In this document: piece after piece, positions 1-8,362 of the stretch
Numbering within the stretch: the stretch's first letter is position 1
Layout of the letters: each line of letters begins with the position of its first letter
Source of the DNA: Sporosarcina luteola
Lineage (GTDB): Bacteria > Bacillota > Bacilli > Bacillales_A > Planococcaceae
Assembly (NCBI RefSeq): GCF_007991495.1
Contig: NZ_BJYL01000004.1
Span: forward strand, 62,001 to 126,000
Length of the DNA: 64,000 nt
Reading direction: 5' to 3'
Notes under the pieces: model-generated
The model's database searches: none
What the model was told of the DNA's origin: nothing
Seen by the model: only the letters and a program-made list of their open reading frames with translations
Program-made: the position numbers and the translations under genes

Positions 1-229
1 AGCCCCCAGGAATTTTCCCGACAGCATATAATCTTTCCTCATAATTAACTGTCAATGGAAAGAAATCAAGCGCTTTCGGTTTTTTCGACGCTGTTGCAGT
101 AGACAGCACTGTTGTCTCTCCGTAACGTACAAGCACAGCACCATTTGCCTGTTTTGCAAGCTGACCGGTTTCAATTGTCAGTTGCCTCCCAGCCCATTCA
201 AATGTGTAAACTTTTTTCTGTTCTGTCAT
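1..229 (-). CDS. pnp: Polyribonucleotide nucleotidyltransferase (PNPase), N-terminal part only
   Basis: This is the first 76 codons of a gene that runs off the left edge of the window. The translation begins [20 protein letters not shown] and continues through [16 protein letters not shown], which is the opening of the first RNase PH-like domain of PNPase. PNPase is a phosphorolytic 3'-5' exoribonuclease and part of bacterial mRNA decay. The ATG follows a GAGAGGAG ribosome binding site. It lies directly downstream of rpsO, as in most bacteria, but the rpsO terminator separates the two, so it probably has its own promoter. I could not settle on one in the gap between 230 and 332. Confidence 0.95.
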   Translation of the reverse strand, partial: MTEQKKVYTFEWAGRQLTIETGQLAKQANGAVLVRYGETTVLSTATASKKPKALDFFPLTVNYEERLYAVGKIPGG

Positions 230-332
230 TATAGTACTCCTCTCTAATTTAAAGCATGGACATCATACGTAGTATGTATTAAATAGTAGTGTATCAAAAA
301 AGACGGACATATGCGAAAAATATTGATTCAAT

Positions 333-358
333 AAAAAAAAGCGGGCAAGGCCCGCTTT
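333..358 (-). terminator. Intrinsic terminator after rpsO
   Basis: On the minus strand an 8-bp stem AAGCGGGC/GCCCGCTT with a 3-nt loop is followed by a run of T residues. It begins 14 bases after the rpsO stop codon and should end most rpsO transcripts before pnp. Confidence 0.93.
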
Positions 359-371
359 CGTATACATCTTA

Positions 372-641
372 TTAACGGCGAAGGCCGAGTTTAGCAATAA
401 GATCACGGTAACGTTGAACGTCAGTTTCACGTAAGTACTTTAGAAGTCTTTTACGTTTACCTACCATTTTAAATAGACCACGACGTGAATGGTTATCTTT
501 CTTGTGCAATTTAAAGTGGGTGTTCAAGCTGTTGATCTCTTCAGTAAGGATAGCGATCTGAACTTCAGCAGATCCAGTATCGTTTTCATGAGTTTTGTAT
601 TCGTTGATCAATTCATGTTTACGCTCTTGTGTAATAGCCAT
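372..641 (-). CDS. rpsO: 30S ribosomal protein S15
   Basis: S15 is a primary 16S rRNA-binding protein of the small-subunit platform. The 89-residue product starts [20 protein letters not shown] and contains the [18 protein letters not shown]-type and HSRRGL segments typical of the family, and ends at normal length. The ATG at 641 is chosen because AGGAGGTGAAAAGG lies just upstream. A reading frame extended to a GTG at 650 would overlap this ribosome binding site. The gene has a strong promoter at 738-766 and a terminator at 333-358, so it looks monocistronic. Confidence 0.97.
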   Translation of the reverse strand: MAITQERKHELINEYKTHENDTGSAEVQIAILTEEINSLNTHFKLHKKDNHSRRGLFKMVGKRKRLLKYLRETDVQRYRDLIAKLGLRR

Positions 642-672
642 CCTTTTCACCTCCTAATAATTAAAATATCCC

Positions 673-705
673 CAAATCCCGAGCATTCGTTGGTGAATCG
701 ATTTG
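673..705 (-). promoter_or_regulatory. Inverted repeat in rpsO leader, possible S15 autoregulatory element
   Basis: The roughly 90-nt leader between the predicted transcription start and rpsO contains a CAAATC/GATTTG stem with an inner ATTC/GAAT pairing. S15 represses its own translation through leader structures in several bacteria, and these structures differ between lineages. Assigning this hairpin to that role is inference. Confidence 0.35.
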
Positions 706-737
706 CCAAGGAAAGGTTTGTACGATAGTACTGATTC

Positions 738-766
738 ATCATATCATGCGTGGATAGCATATGCAA
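738..766 (-). promoter_or_regulatory. Sigma-A promoter for rpsO
   Basis: Read on the minus strand: -35 TTGCAT, a 17-bp spacer, and -10 TATGAT preceded by TGA, giving an extended -10. The predicted start is about 90 bases upstream of the rpsO ATG. Confidence 0.85.
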
Positions 767-785
767 CAAAGAAAGTCTGCAACGA

Positions 786-1724
786 TTATTTAAGGAGTTG
801 CCTAGCAGTTTCCTTATCTTTACCTATTTGCTGGACAAGTTCATCAATGGAATCGAATTTCTTTTCCGCTCGTATGCGGGCTATCCAGTCGACTGTAACT
901 TCTTTTCCGTAAAGATCTGAATCAAAATCAAGCACATGAACTTCTACGCTTGGTTTTTTAATGTCGGGGTTATGAAAGGTCGGTTTAACTCCTACGTTGC
1001 AAACACCATTATACGACTGATCCTCAACTGTGAATCGGACTGCGTATACGCCATTCGCGGGCAAGATCAGTTCTTCATCGGGCGCTACATTAGCGGTCGG
1101 GAATCCAAGCTGCCTTCCCCGCTTTTCACCATCGATCACAGTACCGACTGTCCTGAACGGTCTTCCAAGCAATAACGCAGTCTTCTCGACATTTCCTTCC
1201 GAGAGCAGTTTGCGAATTAACGTCGATGATATTTTCTCATCAGAATCCGTCACTTTCCCAACGGTAGTCGTCCCATAGTCACCATTCGATAATGCATCCA
1301 TCTGTTTCATCGTACCGGCGCCTTTTGATCCAAATGTATAGTCAAATCCAGCCGTAACATGCTTAACGCCTAATCCTTTAATAAATATTTCTATGAATTG
1401 TTCTGGTGATAAAGATGCAAGCGCCCAATCAAACTTTACAATGAAAAGTACATCTATTCCCATCGCTTCGATTATACGGGCTTTTTCCGGATATTGTGTA
1501 ATATAACCGATTCTTTCCTTGCCATCACCAAAGAGATGCGAGGGATGAGGGTCAAATGTCATGACGGCAGATTTGATACCTAGTTCGTCTGCCTTTTTCT
1601 TCGCCTCTCCTATAACCGTCTGATGCCCTTTATGCAAACCGTCAAAGAAACCGACGGCTAGTGAGAAGGGACCTTTATTTTCGCATGTATTATTTTCCGG
1701 GTATTGTAAATGATAGATTTCCAT
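786..1724 (-). CDS. ribF: Bifunctional riboflavin kinase / FAD synthetase
   Basis: This enzyme phosphorylates riboflavin to FMN and adenylylates FMN to FAD in the cytoplasm. The 312-residue product has the family's usual length. The N-terminal FAD synthetase half carries the nucleotidyltransferase motif GFFDGLHKGHQ (about residues 26-36) and the later ISSTLIRKLL segment. The C-terminal riboflavin kinase half begins near GTVIDGEKRGRQLGFPTANV. The gene lies 11 bases downstream of truB, as in B. subtilis (where it is called ribC), so the two are probably cotranscribed. Confidence 0.96.
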   Translation of the reverse strand: MEIYHLQYPENNTCENKGPFSLAVGFFDGLHKGHQTVIGEAKKKADELGIKSAVMTFDPHPSHLFGDGKERIGYITQYPEKARIIEAMGIDVLFIVKFDWALASLSPEQFIEIFIKGLGVKHVTAGFDYTFGSKGAGTMKQMDALSNGDYGTTTVGKVTDSDEKISSTLIRKLLSEGNVEKTALLLGRPFRTVGTVIDGEKRGRQLGFPTANVAPDEELILPANGVYAVRFTVEDQSYNGVCNVGVKPTFHNPDIKKPSVEVHVLDFDSDLYGKEVTVDWIARIRAEKKFDSIDELVQQIGKDKETARQLLK

Positions 1725-1735
1725 AAGTCTCTCCC

Positions 1736-2647
1736 CTACCTATTGAATGGAAACATTTTTTCTGGTTTCATCAATCCCTCTTTGTCAGGATGGTTGCGGT
1801 AAACAGCAATCGCTTTATTGGCTTTTGTAAAGACGATTCTTTCCTGACGAATAAGTGATGGATGTTGTGGTAATACTTGACCGTTCACTATTTTATCATA
1901 TATATCATCATTTAGTTCCTCAAATGCAAATTCAGATAAAGCGTCCTCCAAAGGTCGAATATGCAAATCAAGATTGCCTTGATTTTTCACATCAGACACT
2001 TCCTGAATCGTCAAACAATCTTCTTTCCGGAATTTTCCGGAAGAAGTACGAACCAAGGCTGCCATATGCGCTGGGTATCCAAGCATTTCGCCGATTTGAA
2101 CAGACAAAGTCCTAATATATGTACCTTTTCCACATGCAATGCGTATTGTAAACTGAACTTCTTCGCCTTCAAACAGTTCGCTGTCATCAAGTAATTCAAT
2201 CTCATGAATTTGGACTTTCCGTTCAGGTCTTTCGACTTCGATGCCTTTTCTTGCATACTCATACAGCCTTCTGCCATTGACCTTAACTGCGGAATACATT
2301 GGAGGGATTTGTGTGATTTCCCCAGTCAATGTTGAAAGAGCCCGAAGGATTTCGTCCCGGGTAATTCTTTTAAATGATTCATCAACAGCGACTGCTTCAC
2401 CATCTCCATCTTCCGTTTCGGTAGCAGTTCCAATTGAAACAGCTGCGATATACTCTTTTCCCGAATCCGTTACATATTCTGCAACTTTTGTCGCTTGGCC
2501 AAGGCAAATCGGAAGAACTCCTTCCACATTAGGATCTAACGTGCCGGTATGCCCTACCTTTTTCATGCCTAGTATTTTCCTCAGTTTAAATACGCAATCA
2601 TGAGAAGTCATGCCTTTTTCTTTCCATAATGGTAGAATCCCATCCAC
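1736..2647 (-). CDS. truB: tRNA pseudouridine-55 synthase
   Basis: TruB makes pseudouridine at position 55 of the tRNA T-loop and acts as a tRNA chaperone. The catalytic motif GHTGTLDPNVEGVLP contains the active Asp, and KEYIAAVSIGTATETEDGDG is the usual second block. I choose the GTG at 2647 (303 residues, beginning VDGILPLWKEKGMTSHDCV) because AGGAGG stands 7 bases upstream and family members begin with this block. A longer frame to 2752 would run back into rbfA and through the terminator hairpin at 2660-2706, so it is rejected. Ribosome loading is therefore immediately after a terminator-like structure. Confidence 0.93.
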   Translation of the reverse strand: MDGILPLWKEKGMTSHDCVFKLRKILGMKKVGHTGTLDPNVEGVLPICLGQATKVAEYVTDSGKEYIAAVSIGTATETEDGDGEAVAVDESFKRITRDEILRALSTLTGEITQIPPMYSAVKVNGRRLYEYARKGIEVERPERKVQIHEIELLDDSELFEGEEVQFTIRIACGKGTYIRTLSVQIGEMLGYPAHMAALVRTSSGKFRKEDCLTIQEVSDVKNQGNLDLHIRPLEDALSEFAFEELNDDIYDKIVNGQVLPQHPSLIRQERIVFTKANKAIAVYRNHPDKEGLMKPEKMFPFNR

Positions 2648-2659
2648 GAACGTTCCTCC

Positions 2660-2706
2660 TAAAAAAGAGGAAGCCGGAAAGTCCTTTTGGACACCGACTT
2701 CCTCCA
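2660..2706 (-). terminator. Strong intrinsic terminator between rbfA and truB
   Basis: Minus strand: an 11-bp stem GAGGAAGTCGG/CCGGCTTCCTC (one G-U pair) encloses a second GTCC-AAAA-GGAC stem and is followed by six T residues. The T run touches the truB Shine-Dalgarno. It begins 6 bases after the rbfA stop. This should end the nusA-infB operon transcript, so truB-ribF expression must depend on readthrough or on a promoter inside upstream coding sequence. Confidence 0.85.
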
Positions 2707-2711
2707 ATTTG

Positions 2712-3059
2712 TCATTCTTCTTCTTTGTTAACTTGACGAAGCAGTGATTCAATACGATTACCGTATTCTACAGAATCATCGAAAGCAAATTCGATTTCCG
2801 GCGTTTTTCGAAGTCTGATCCGCTGGCCGATTTCGGTGCGGATGAACCCTTTTGCCTTCATCAACCCCGCAAGAGTAGCTTCTTTTTCCGAATCATTTCC
2901 TAATACTGAAATGAAAATAGTAGCTTGTTGAAGATCGCCTGTTACCTCGACATCAGTTACTGTTACAAAGCCGATTCGGGGATCTTTCAGTTTTTGGCTG
3001 ATGATACCGCCTAACTCTTTTTTCATCTGTTCAGCAACACGATTCGCACGCATAGACAT
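2712..3059 (-). CDS. rbfA: 30S ribosome-binding factor A
   Basis: RbfA binds immature 30S subunits and is needed for late 16S rRNA maturation and cold adaptation. The 115-residue product begins [20 protein letters not shown] and has the KH-like fold's [19 protein letters not shown] segment and the [13 protein letters not shown] block near the C terminus. A GGGGTGA ribosome binding site precedes the ATG. It is the last gene of the rimP-nusA-infB operon before the terminator. Confidence 0.96.
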   Translation of the reverse strand: MSMRANRVAEQMKKELGGIISQKLKDPRIGFVTVTDVEVTGDLQQATIFISVLGNDSEKEATLAGLMKAKGFIRTEIGQRIRLRKTPEIEFAFDDSVEYGNRIESLLRQVNKEEE

Positions 3060-3081
3060 GGATGGTCACCCCGATTCCGTA

Positions 3082-3360
3082 TCAATAGTAGTCAAGCATC
3101 AGATCTGTCATTTCCCAGTCAGGATTCGATTCCAGAAAACGGATGGCTCTTCTCGTCTCTCCTTCAGCCGCCTCTTTCGAGGAAGCAATCGAAACAAGCC
3201 CGACAGTCGTCCTTTGCCAAAGATTTTGATGATCTATTTCCGCAATGGAAACATTGAATTCATTTTTCACACGATCCGTCATTCTTTTTAAAACGGATCT
3301 TTTTTCTTTCAACGAATGGACATCAGGAATGAAGAATGTGCATTCTGCATATACGATCAT
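3082..3360 (-). CDS. ylxP: DUF503 family protein YlxP
   Basis: A small 92-residue protein beginning [20 protein letters not shown], which is the DUF503/YlxP signature. The family is found between infB and rbfA in many Firmicutes and is thought to be linked to ribosome maturation, but its biochemical role is not firmly established. The start codon overlaps the infB stop (ATGA type), so translation is probably coupled to infB. Confidence 0.93.
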   Translation of the reverse strand: MIVYAECTFFIPDVHSLKEKRSVLKRMTDRVKNEFNVSIAEIDHQNLWQRTTVGLVSIASSKEAAEGETRRAIRFLESNPDWEMTDLMLDYY

Positions 3361-5834
3361 GCTCGCTTGATTTCCTCCATGACGAAGGCTTCAAAGATAT
3401 CGCCTTCTTTAATATCATTGAAATTCTTAACAGTGATCCCGCATTCATACCCTTTCGCCACTTCTTTTACATCATCTTTGAATCGTTTCAACGTATCAAG
3501 TTCACCTTCGAAAATGACGATATTGTCTCGAAGGACACGTACGCCAGCATCACGAGTGATTTTTCCGTCAGTTACATAACTTCCCGCAATCGTTCCGATT
3601 TTCGATACTTTGAATGTTTCACGAACTTCGGCTTGCCCGATCACTTTTTCCTCATACTCAGGATCTAGCAATCCTTTCATCGCCGCTTCGATTTCTTCAA
3701 TTACTTTATAGATGACGCGGTGCAGACGGATATCGACGCCTTCCTCTTCTGCAGCACGTTTAGCATTTACATCCGGACGGACGTTAAACCCGATAACAAT
3801 CGCGTTCGAAGCTGCTGCAAGGGAAATATCGGATTCATTTATGGCTCCTGCGCCTGTATGGATGATTTTGACGTTGACGCCTTCCACTTCAATTTTCATG
3901 AGAGAGGCAGCCATCGCTTCAACAGTACCTTGAACGTCCGCTTTGACGATCAAGTTCAATTCCTTCATCTCGCCTTGTTTCATCTGATCGAATAAGTTAT
4001 CAAGCGTTACACGCGTTTTTTCGACCCGTTGTTCTTGCAATGCATCCCCGGCTCTTGATTCACCGATTTGTCGTGCTGTCTTTTCGTCTTCGAAAACGAC
4101 GAAACGATCGCCCGCCTGCGGAACATCACTTAAGCCCGTTACTTCCACTGGAGTGGACGGACCTGCCTCTTTGACACGACGACCAACATCGCTAATCATC
4201 GCGCGGACTTTACCAAACGTATTTCCGACAACAATCGGATCGCCTACATGCAATGTGCCGTCTTGAACGAGCAATGTAGCGACAGAGCCGCGTCCCCGAT
4301 CAAGTTGAGCTTCGATTACTGTACCTCTGGCGCGGATATCCTTGCTTGCTTTGAGTTCGCCGACTTCTGCAACCAAAAGTACCATTTCAAGCAATTGATC
4401 GATGCCCTCGCCTTTTAATGCGGAAATGGGAACAAAAATGATGTCTCCGCCCCATGCTTCTGCTAAAAGACCATGCTCTGTCAATTCCTGCATGACACGA
4501 TCAGGATTCGCAGTCGGTTTATCCATTTTGTTTACTGCAACAATAATAGGCACTTCAGCAGCTTTCGCATGATTGATCGCTTCAATTGTTTGCGGCATGA
4601 CTCCATCGTCTGCTGCGACGACAAGAATTGTTATATCGGTAATTTTGGCACCACGTGCGCGCATCGTTGTAAAAGCTGCGTGTCCAGGAGTATCAAGGAA
4701 AGTGATTTTCTTTCCTTCCACTTCAATTTGATACGCACCAATATGCTGTGTAATGCCTCCTGCTTCGCCCTGTGTCACTTTCGTGTCACGGATTGAGTCA
4801 AGAAGAGTCGTTTTACCATGGTCAACGTGACCCATAATTGTGACGACCGGCGGACGCTCAGTGAGCTCTTCTTTGACTTCTTCAGGTTCTTCGAAATATA
4901 TTTCAAGATCTGTGACGTCAATGCGAATCTCTTCTTCCACTTCGACGCCATAATCCGCACAGATTAGCTCAATTGCATCTTTATCCAATTCTTGGTTAAT
5001 TGTAGCCATGACACCAAGCATGAATAGTTTTTTGATGATTTCCGATGGTTCGCGCCCTAATTTATTCGCCAGTTCGCCGACAGATAAGGATTCATAGAAC
5101 ATGATTTTTTCCGGTAGTGGTTTTTCAACCTTTGGCATCGGAGCCGGACGGTGTCTTCTCCGTCCTTGGTTAATGCCCCTTGCCGGTGGTCTGCCGCCTC
5201 TTCCAGCCGGACGGTTGCCGCCTTGATTACCTTGGCCCCCTGGACGTTGTTGACCTTGAGCTGGACGATTGCCGCCCTGCGTTCCTTGGCCACCTGGACG
5301 TTGTTGACCTTGGGCTGGACGATTGCCGCCTTGGCTTCCTTGGCCACCTGGACGTTGTTGACCTTGAGCCGGACGATTGCCGCCTTGAGCTCCTTGGCCT
5401 CCCGAGCGTTGTTGGCCTTGAGCCGGACGGTTGCCGCCTTGATTACCTTGGCCCCCTGGACGTTGTTGACCTTGAGCTGGACGGTTGCCGCCTTGACCGC
5501 CTTGGCCTGGACGCTGTTGACCTTGAGCCGGACGGTTGCCGCCTTGACCGGATCGTTGTTGACCTTGAGCCGGACGGTCGCCTTGTCTTTTTGTATCTTG
5601 TGTATTACCCGATGGACGTGTTGATGGTTTACGATTATTCTGTCCAGTCTGTGAATTACCGGACGGAGTTGAACCACCCTTGCCAAATCGTTGATCCAAT
5701 TTCGATGTAGCATCCTTATCCAACATTGACATATGGTTCGTCACATTTACATTTAATTTCCCAAGCTCCTCGATGACTTCTTTACTCGTCCGATTCACTT
5801 GTTTCGCGTATTCGTGTACACGTATCTTCGTCAT
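3357..5834 (-). CDS. infB: Translation initiation factor IF-2
   Basis: IF-2 is the GTPase that places initiator fMet-tRNA on the ribosome and promotes subunit joining. From the ATG at 5834 ([20 protein letters not shown], preceded by GGGGGTGGG) the product has 825 residues. It has an N-terminal IF2N segment, a long low-complexity linker with tandem RPAQGQQR units (about residues 87-208), a second IF2N domain near GELANKLG, the GTPase motifs [20 protein letters not shown] and NKMDKP, and C-terminal domains. The 5' end overlaps ylxQ by 53 bases and the 3' end overlaps ylxP. An upstream in-frame extension to 5894 lies inside ylxQ and is not used. Confidence 0.96.
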   Translation of the reverse strand: MTKIRVHEYAKQVNRTSKEVIEELGKLNVNVTNHMSMLDKDATSKLDQRFGKGGSTPSGNSQTGQNNRKPSTRPSGNTQDTKRQGDRPAQGQQRSGQGGNRPAQGQQRPGQGGQGGNRPAQGQQRPGGQGNQGGNRPAQGQQRSGGQGAQGGNRPAQGQQRPGGQGSQGGNRPAQGQQRPGGQGTQGGNRPAQGQQRPGGQGNQGGNRPAGRGGRPPARGINQGRRRHRPAPMPKVEKPLPEKIMFYESLSVGELANKLGREPSEIIKKLFMLGVMATINQELDKDAIELICADYGVEVEEEIRIDVTDLEIYFEEPEEVKEELTERPPVVTIMGHVDHGKTTLLDSIRDTKVTQGEAGGITQHIGAYQIEVEGKKITFLDTPGHAAFTTMRARGAKITDITILVVAADDGVMPQTIEAINHAKAAEVPIIVAVNKMDKPTANPDRVMQELTEHGLLAEAWGGDIIFVPISALKGEGIDQLLEMVLLVAEVGELKASKDIRARGTVIEAQLDRGRGSVATLLVQDGTLHVGDPIVVGNTFGKVRAMISDVGRRVKEAGPSTPVEVTGLSDVPQAGDRFVVFEDEKTARQIGESRAGDALQEQRVEKTRVTLDNLFDQMKQGEMKELNLIVKADVQGTVEAMAASLMKIEVEGVNVKIIHTGAGAINESDISLAAASNAIVIGFNVRPDVNAKRAAEEEGVDIRLHRVIYKVIEEIEAAMKGLLDPEYEEKVIGQAEVRETFKVSKIGTIAGSYVTDGKITRDAGVRVLRDNIVIFEGELDTLKRFKDDVKEVAKGYECGITVKNFNDIKEGDIFEAFVMEEIKRA
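5208..5576 (-). repeat. In-frame tandem repeat in the IF-2 linker
   Basis: Seven RPAQGQQR units occur at spacings of 14, 17 and then 18 residues (54 bp), separated by variants of S/PGGQGxQGGN. The repeats keep the reading frame and are nearly identical at DNA level, differing mainly in one variable residue per unit (N, A, S, T, N). Such tandem coding repeats can change copy number by slippage. IF-2 linkers are known to be divergent and disordered. Confidence 0.92.
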
Positions 5835-6159
5835 TAGCCCACCCCCGGTTATATTCGTTGAGGAGCCCGGATGCTTTTTTGGCAAAGCCGGCATCCGTTA
5901 ACGCGAGTACGACCCGCGACTCTTTTCCGATTGCATGGCCAAGTGCTTCTCTGCTCCCGAACACATGCTTCTCAACGTTGTAAAACTTACATTTATCGTC
6001 CACTTTTTTCAGTGTGTTTTTCGATGCATCTTCGGAAACGATCACAATGCGCGCATTGCCTGATCGTATTTCCTTCACGACCATCTCTTCGCCAGTAATC
6101 AATTTCCTGGCTCTAGCAGCCATCCCCAACAATTGGAAGATCTCATTAGAATGATTCAT
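5782..6159 (-). CDS. ylxQ: L7Ae/L30e-family RNA-binding protein YlxQ
   Basis: A 125-residue protein of the L7Ae/L30e/S12e fold, related to the kink-turn-binding ribosomal-type proteins. It begins [20 protein letters not shown] and carries the [24 protein letters not shown] block, then [11 protein letters not shown]. subtilis YlxQ is about 100 residues; here about 25 extra residues (from near LLNEYNRGW) read through the infB ribosome binding site and first codons in another frame. The exact function in the nusA operon is unknown. The gene overlaps rnpM by 4 bases. Confidence 0.92.
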   Translation of the reverse strand: MNHSNEIFQLLGMAARARKLITGEEMVVKEIRSGNARIVIVSEDASKNTLKKVDDKCKFYNVEKHVFGSREALGHAIGKESRVVLALTDAGFAKKASGLLNEYNRGWANDEDTCTRIRETSESDE

Positions 6160-6434
6160 TTCAATGCCTCACGACGGATTGCATGAAGAAGATCATCGAA
6201 GACTTCCTCGGGCACCTGAGTTCCCAGTTGGGTTTCAATCGACCGATTGCGCTTCGCTGTCTCAACGGCGGCTTCAGTTTTTGATACATATGTACCTCTC
6301 CCTGATTTTTTACCGGTCAAATCGACTGAAACTTCACCTTCTTTCGTGCGGACGATGCGGATCATTTCTTTCTTTGGATACATAACGCCAGTCGCAGCAC
6401 ATTTACGCAAAGGTACTTTCTTTTTGGACGTCAT
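6156..6434 (-). CDS. rnpM: RNase P modulator RnpM (YlxR)
   Basis: A 92-residue member of the YlxR family (DUF448), reported in B. subtilis to bind RNase P RNA and modulate its activity. The family hallmark CAATGVMYPKKEMIRIVR occupies the N-terminal third (typically C-x-x-C/T-G), followed by GKKSGRGTYVS. The ATG at 6434 is preferred over a TTG two codons upstream because of AGGATGA at a suitable distance. It sits between nusA and ylxQ, as in other Firmicutes. Confidence 0.93.
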   Translation of the reverse strand: MTSKKKVPLRKCAATGVMYPKKEMIRIVRTKEGEVSVDLTGKKSGRGTYVSKTEAAVETAKRNRSIETQLGTQVPEEVFDDLLHAIRREALK

Positions 6435-6453
6435 GGGCAATCATCCTTTCAAC

Positions 6454-7686
6454 TCAATTGTCTTCGTCTTCCGCTGAATATAGATCGATTGTTTCCGTTT
6501 CTGAATCCTCTTCCGGCTCATCGTCAAAATACGGATCTCCATTATATTCATCGTTTCCATTTTCGGTAATCGCGTATACATCATCTTCAAATAGTTCTTT
6601 ATCCTGTCCCTCTTCAATTGAAAAACCGGAAGTTGAAGGATAAACGCCTAGCTCACGTGCATCAGTTTCACTTTTAATGTCAATTTTCCAACCAGTCAAT
6701 TTAGCTGCCAGTCTCGCGTTCTGACCTCTTTTTCCGATTGCCAATGATAGCTGGTAGTCCGGAACTACGACTGTTGTGGATCTATCTTCTTCATTCACTT
6801 GCACGTCCAATACTTTCGAAGGGCTCAATGCATTCGCTACGAAGACGACCGGGTCTTCAGACCATTCAACGATATCGACTTTTTCCCCGTTCAATTCATT
6901 CGAAATGGATTGTACACGTGCCCCGCGTGAACCAACACACGAACCTACCGGATCAACAGCTTCATTATTTGTGTGTACGGAAATCTTCGAGCGATCACCC
7001 GCTTCGCGCGCAATCGACTTGATTTCAACAGTGCCGTCATAGATTTCGGGTACTTCCATTTCAAATAATCTGCGAAGAAGACCGGGATGTGTACGAGACA
7101 CAAACACTTGTGGTCCGCGGGAAGTACGTTCAACCTTCGTAATATATACCTTGATACGGTCATGCGGCTGATAGGATTCGGTAGTGATCTGTTCACCCGC
7201 AGGAAGTACCGCTTCCACTTTGCCTAGTCCCACGTAAAGGTTTCTAGCGTCCATACGCTCAACAATGCCATTAACAATGTCATCTTCGCGATCCACGTAT
7301 TCATCGTAGATTAAACCGCGTTCAGCTTCCCGCACTCGCTGTGTAACAACTTGTTTGGCAGTTTGTGCAGCGATTCGGCCAAAGTCGCGAGGCGTCACTT
7401 CTTCTTCAACAATATCGCCCAACTCATATGCAGGGTTGATGGATTGTGCATCTTCCAAAGCGATTTGAAGTCTTTCATCTTCCACTTCTTCGACTACATC
7501 TTTACGTGAATAGACTTTCATTGTCCCTTTATCTAAATTCAAATCGACACGCACATTTTGCGCTTGGTTGAAATTACGCTTGTAGGCGGTAACGAGGGCC
7601 GCTTCAATCGCTTCCACAATTACATCCCTTGAAATTCCCTTCTGCTTTTCAAGGGCTGTCAGTGCATCGAGTAGATCACTACTCAT
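6454..7686 (-). CDS. nusA: Transcription termination/antitermination factor NusA
   Basis: NusA binds RNA polymerase and nascent RNA to control pausing, intrinsic termination and antitermination. The 410-residue product has the N-terminal polymerase-binding domain (MSSDLLDALTALEKQKGISR), an S1 domain (GDIVEEEVTP to VFVSRTHPGLL), and two KH domains ending around LAIGKRGQNARLAAKLTGW. It then has an acidic tail of about 60 residues, somewhat longer than in B. subtilis, with no AR repeats as expected for Firmicutes. It lies 22 bases after rimP in an operon preceded by a leader hairpin. Confidence 0.97.
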   Translation of the reverse strand: MSSDLLDALTALEKQKGISRDVIVEAIEAALVTAYKRNFNQAQNVRVDLNLDKGTMKVYSRKDVVEEVEDERLQIALEDAQSINPAYELGDIVEEEVTPRDFGRIAAQTAKQVVTQRVREAERGLIYDEYVDREDDIVNGIVERMDARNLYVGLGKVEAVLPAGEQITTESYQPHDRIKVYITKVERTSRGPQVFVSRTHPGLLRRLFEMEVPEIYDGTVEIKSIAREAGDRSKISVHTNNEAVDPVGSCVGSRGARVQSISNELNGEKVDIVEWSEDPVVFVANALSPSKVLDVQVNEEDRSTTVVVPDYQLSLAIGKRGQNARLAAKLTGWKIDIKSETDARELGVYPSTSGFSIEEGQDKELFEDDVYAITENGNDEYNGDPYFDDEPEEDSETETIDLYSAEDEDN

Positions 7687-7708
7687 AATTAATCACTCCT
7701 ATATTCAA

Positions 7709-8185
7709 TTATGCGGAAAAGTCAATCGCAAGTCTTGCAAAAGCGATTTTGTCTTTGCCTATTTCAACTTGCAATTTCCGGGTTTTGATGCGAACTTCCA
7801 CTTCCGCGGATTCAGGACCGTAGGCAAGCAAGTACCCTTCAAACTCCTTCATACCGTTGATAGGTTCGTACGTTTTAATGTACACATACTGGCCGATTGC
7901 CTTTTGAAAGTCCTCCTCTTTTTTCAGCGGACGCTCAGCCCCAGGTGAAGACACTTCAAGGAAATAGTTTTGAGGAATCGGATCGGTTCGATCAAGTTCT
8001 TCACTTAGCTTTTCGCTTACTTGTGCACATTGCTCAATATCGATATTCCCTTCGGGCGTATCGACATAAACACGTAAAAACCAGTCTTTTCCTTCTTTCA
8101 CAAATTCAACATCTACTAATTCTAACTCGAGGTCTTTTACTATCGGACTGACGAGTTTTTCAACTTCTTCTGTAATTTTACTCAT
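7709..8185 (-). CDS. rimP: Ribosome maturation factor RimP
   Basis: RimP assists early assembly of the 30S subunit. The 158-residue product from the second ATG ([16 protein letters not shown]) contains [12 protein letters not shown], the [17 protein letters not shown] helix and the highly conserved [17 protein letters not shown] motif. GGGAGGG precedes two adjacent ATGs; the second has the better spacing. It is the first gene of the operon driven from 8293-8321. Confidence 0.96.
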   Translation of the reverse strand: MSKITEEVEKLVSPIVKDLELELVDVEFVKEGKDWFLRVYVDTPEGNIDIEQCAQVSEKLSEELDRTDPIPQNYFLEVSSPGAERPLKKEEDFQKAIGQYVYIKTYEPINGMKEFEGYLLAYGPESAEVEVRIKTRKLQVEIGKDKIAFARLAIDFSA

Positions 8186-8237
8186 CATAACCCTCCCGAA
8201 ATATGATTCAAACTTGTCTTATTGGTATAGACAACAG

Positions 8238-8263
8238 AAAAGAGCGGGAAACCCCACTCTTTT
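8238..8263 (-). terminator. Leader hairpin ahead of rimP-nusA (probable attenuator)
   Basis: Minus strand: stem AAAAGAGTGGG/CCCGCTCTTTT (one wobble) with a 4-nt loop, followed by only a short interrupted U tract. It lies downstream of the promoter at 8293-8321, within roughly the first 50 nt of that transcript, and also about 100 bases after the polC stop, so it can act both on polC readthrough and on the rimP operon leader. NusA autoregulation by leader termination has been reported in B. subtilis; the match here is inference. Confidence 0.75.
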
Positions 8264-8292
8264 AAGCAAGACTTATAGCAAAAGTTGCTCCA

Positions 8293-8321
8293 ATTATACC
8301 ATTGGCTGGGTATCATTGCAA
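8293..8321 (-). promoter_or_regulatory. Sigma-A promoter for the rimP-nusA-infB operon
   Basis: Minus strand: -35 TTGCAA, 17-bp spacer, consensus -10 TATAAT preceded by TGG (extended -10). The predicted start is near 8286, giving a leader of about 100 nt before rimP. Confidence 0.9.
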
Positions 8322-8362
8322 ACGATGTGTCATTGTTAAGGGTTTTATGAAGAATTTTCAAG

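Noticed and set aside
5208-5576. Regular repeats that could suggest a CRISPR array
   Set aside because: Units are contiguous, in frame with infB and without unique spacers.
5151-5624. Long repetitive open frames opposite to and in another frame of infB
   Set aside because: They arise from the 54-bp in-frame repeats of infB, have no ribosome binding site, and translate to low-complexity strings.
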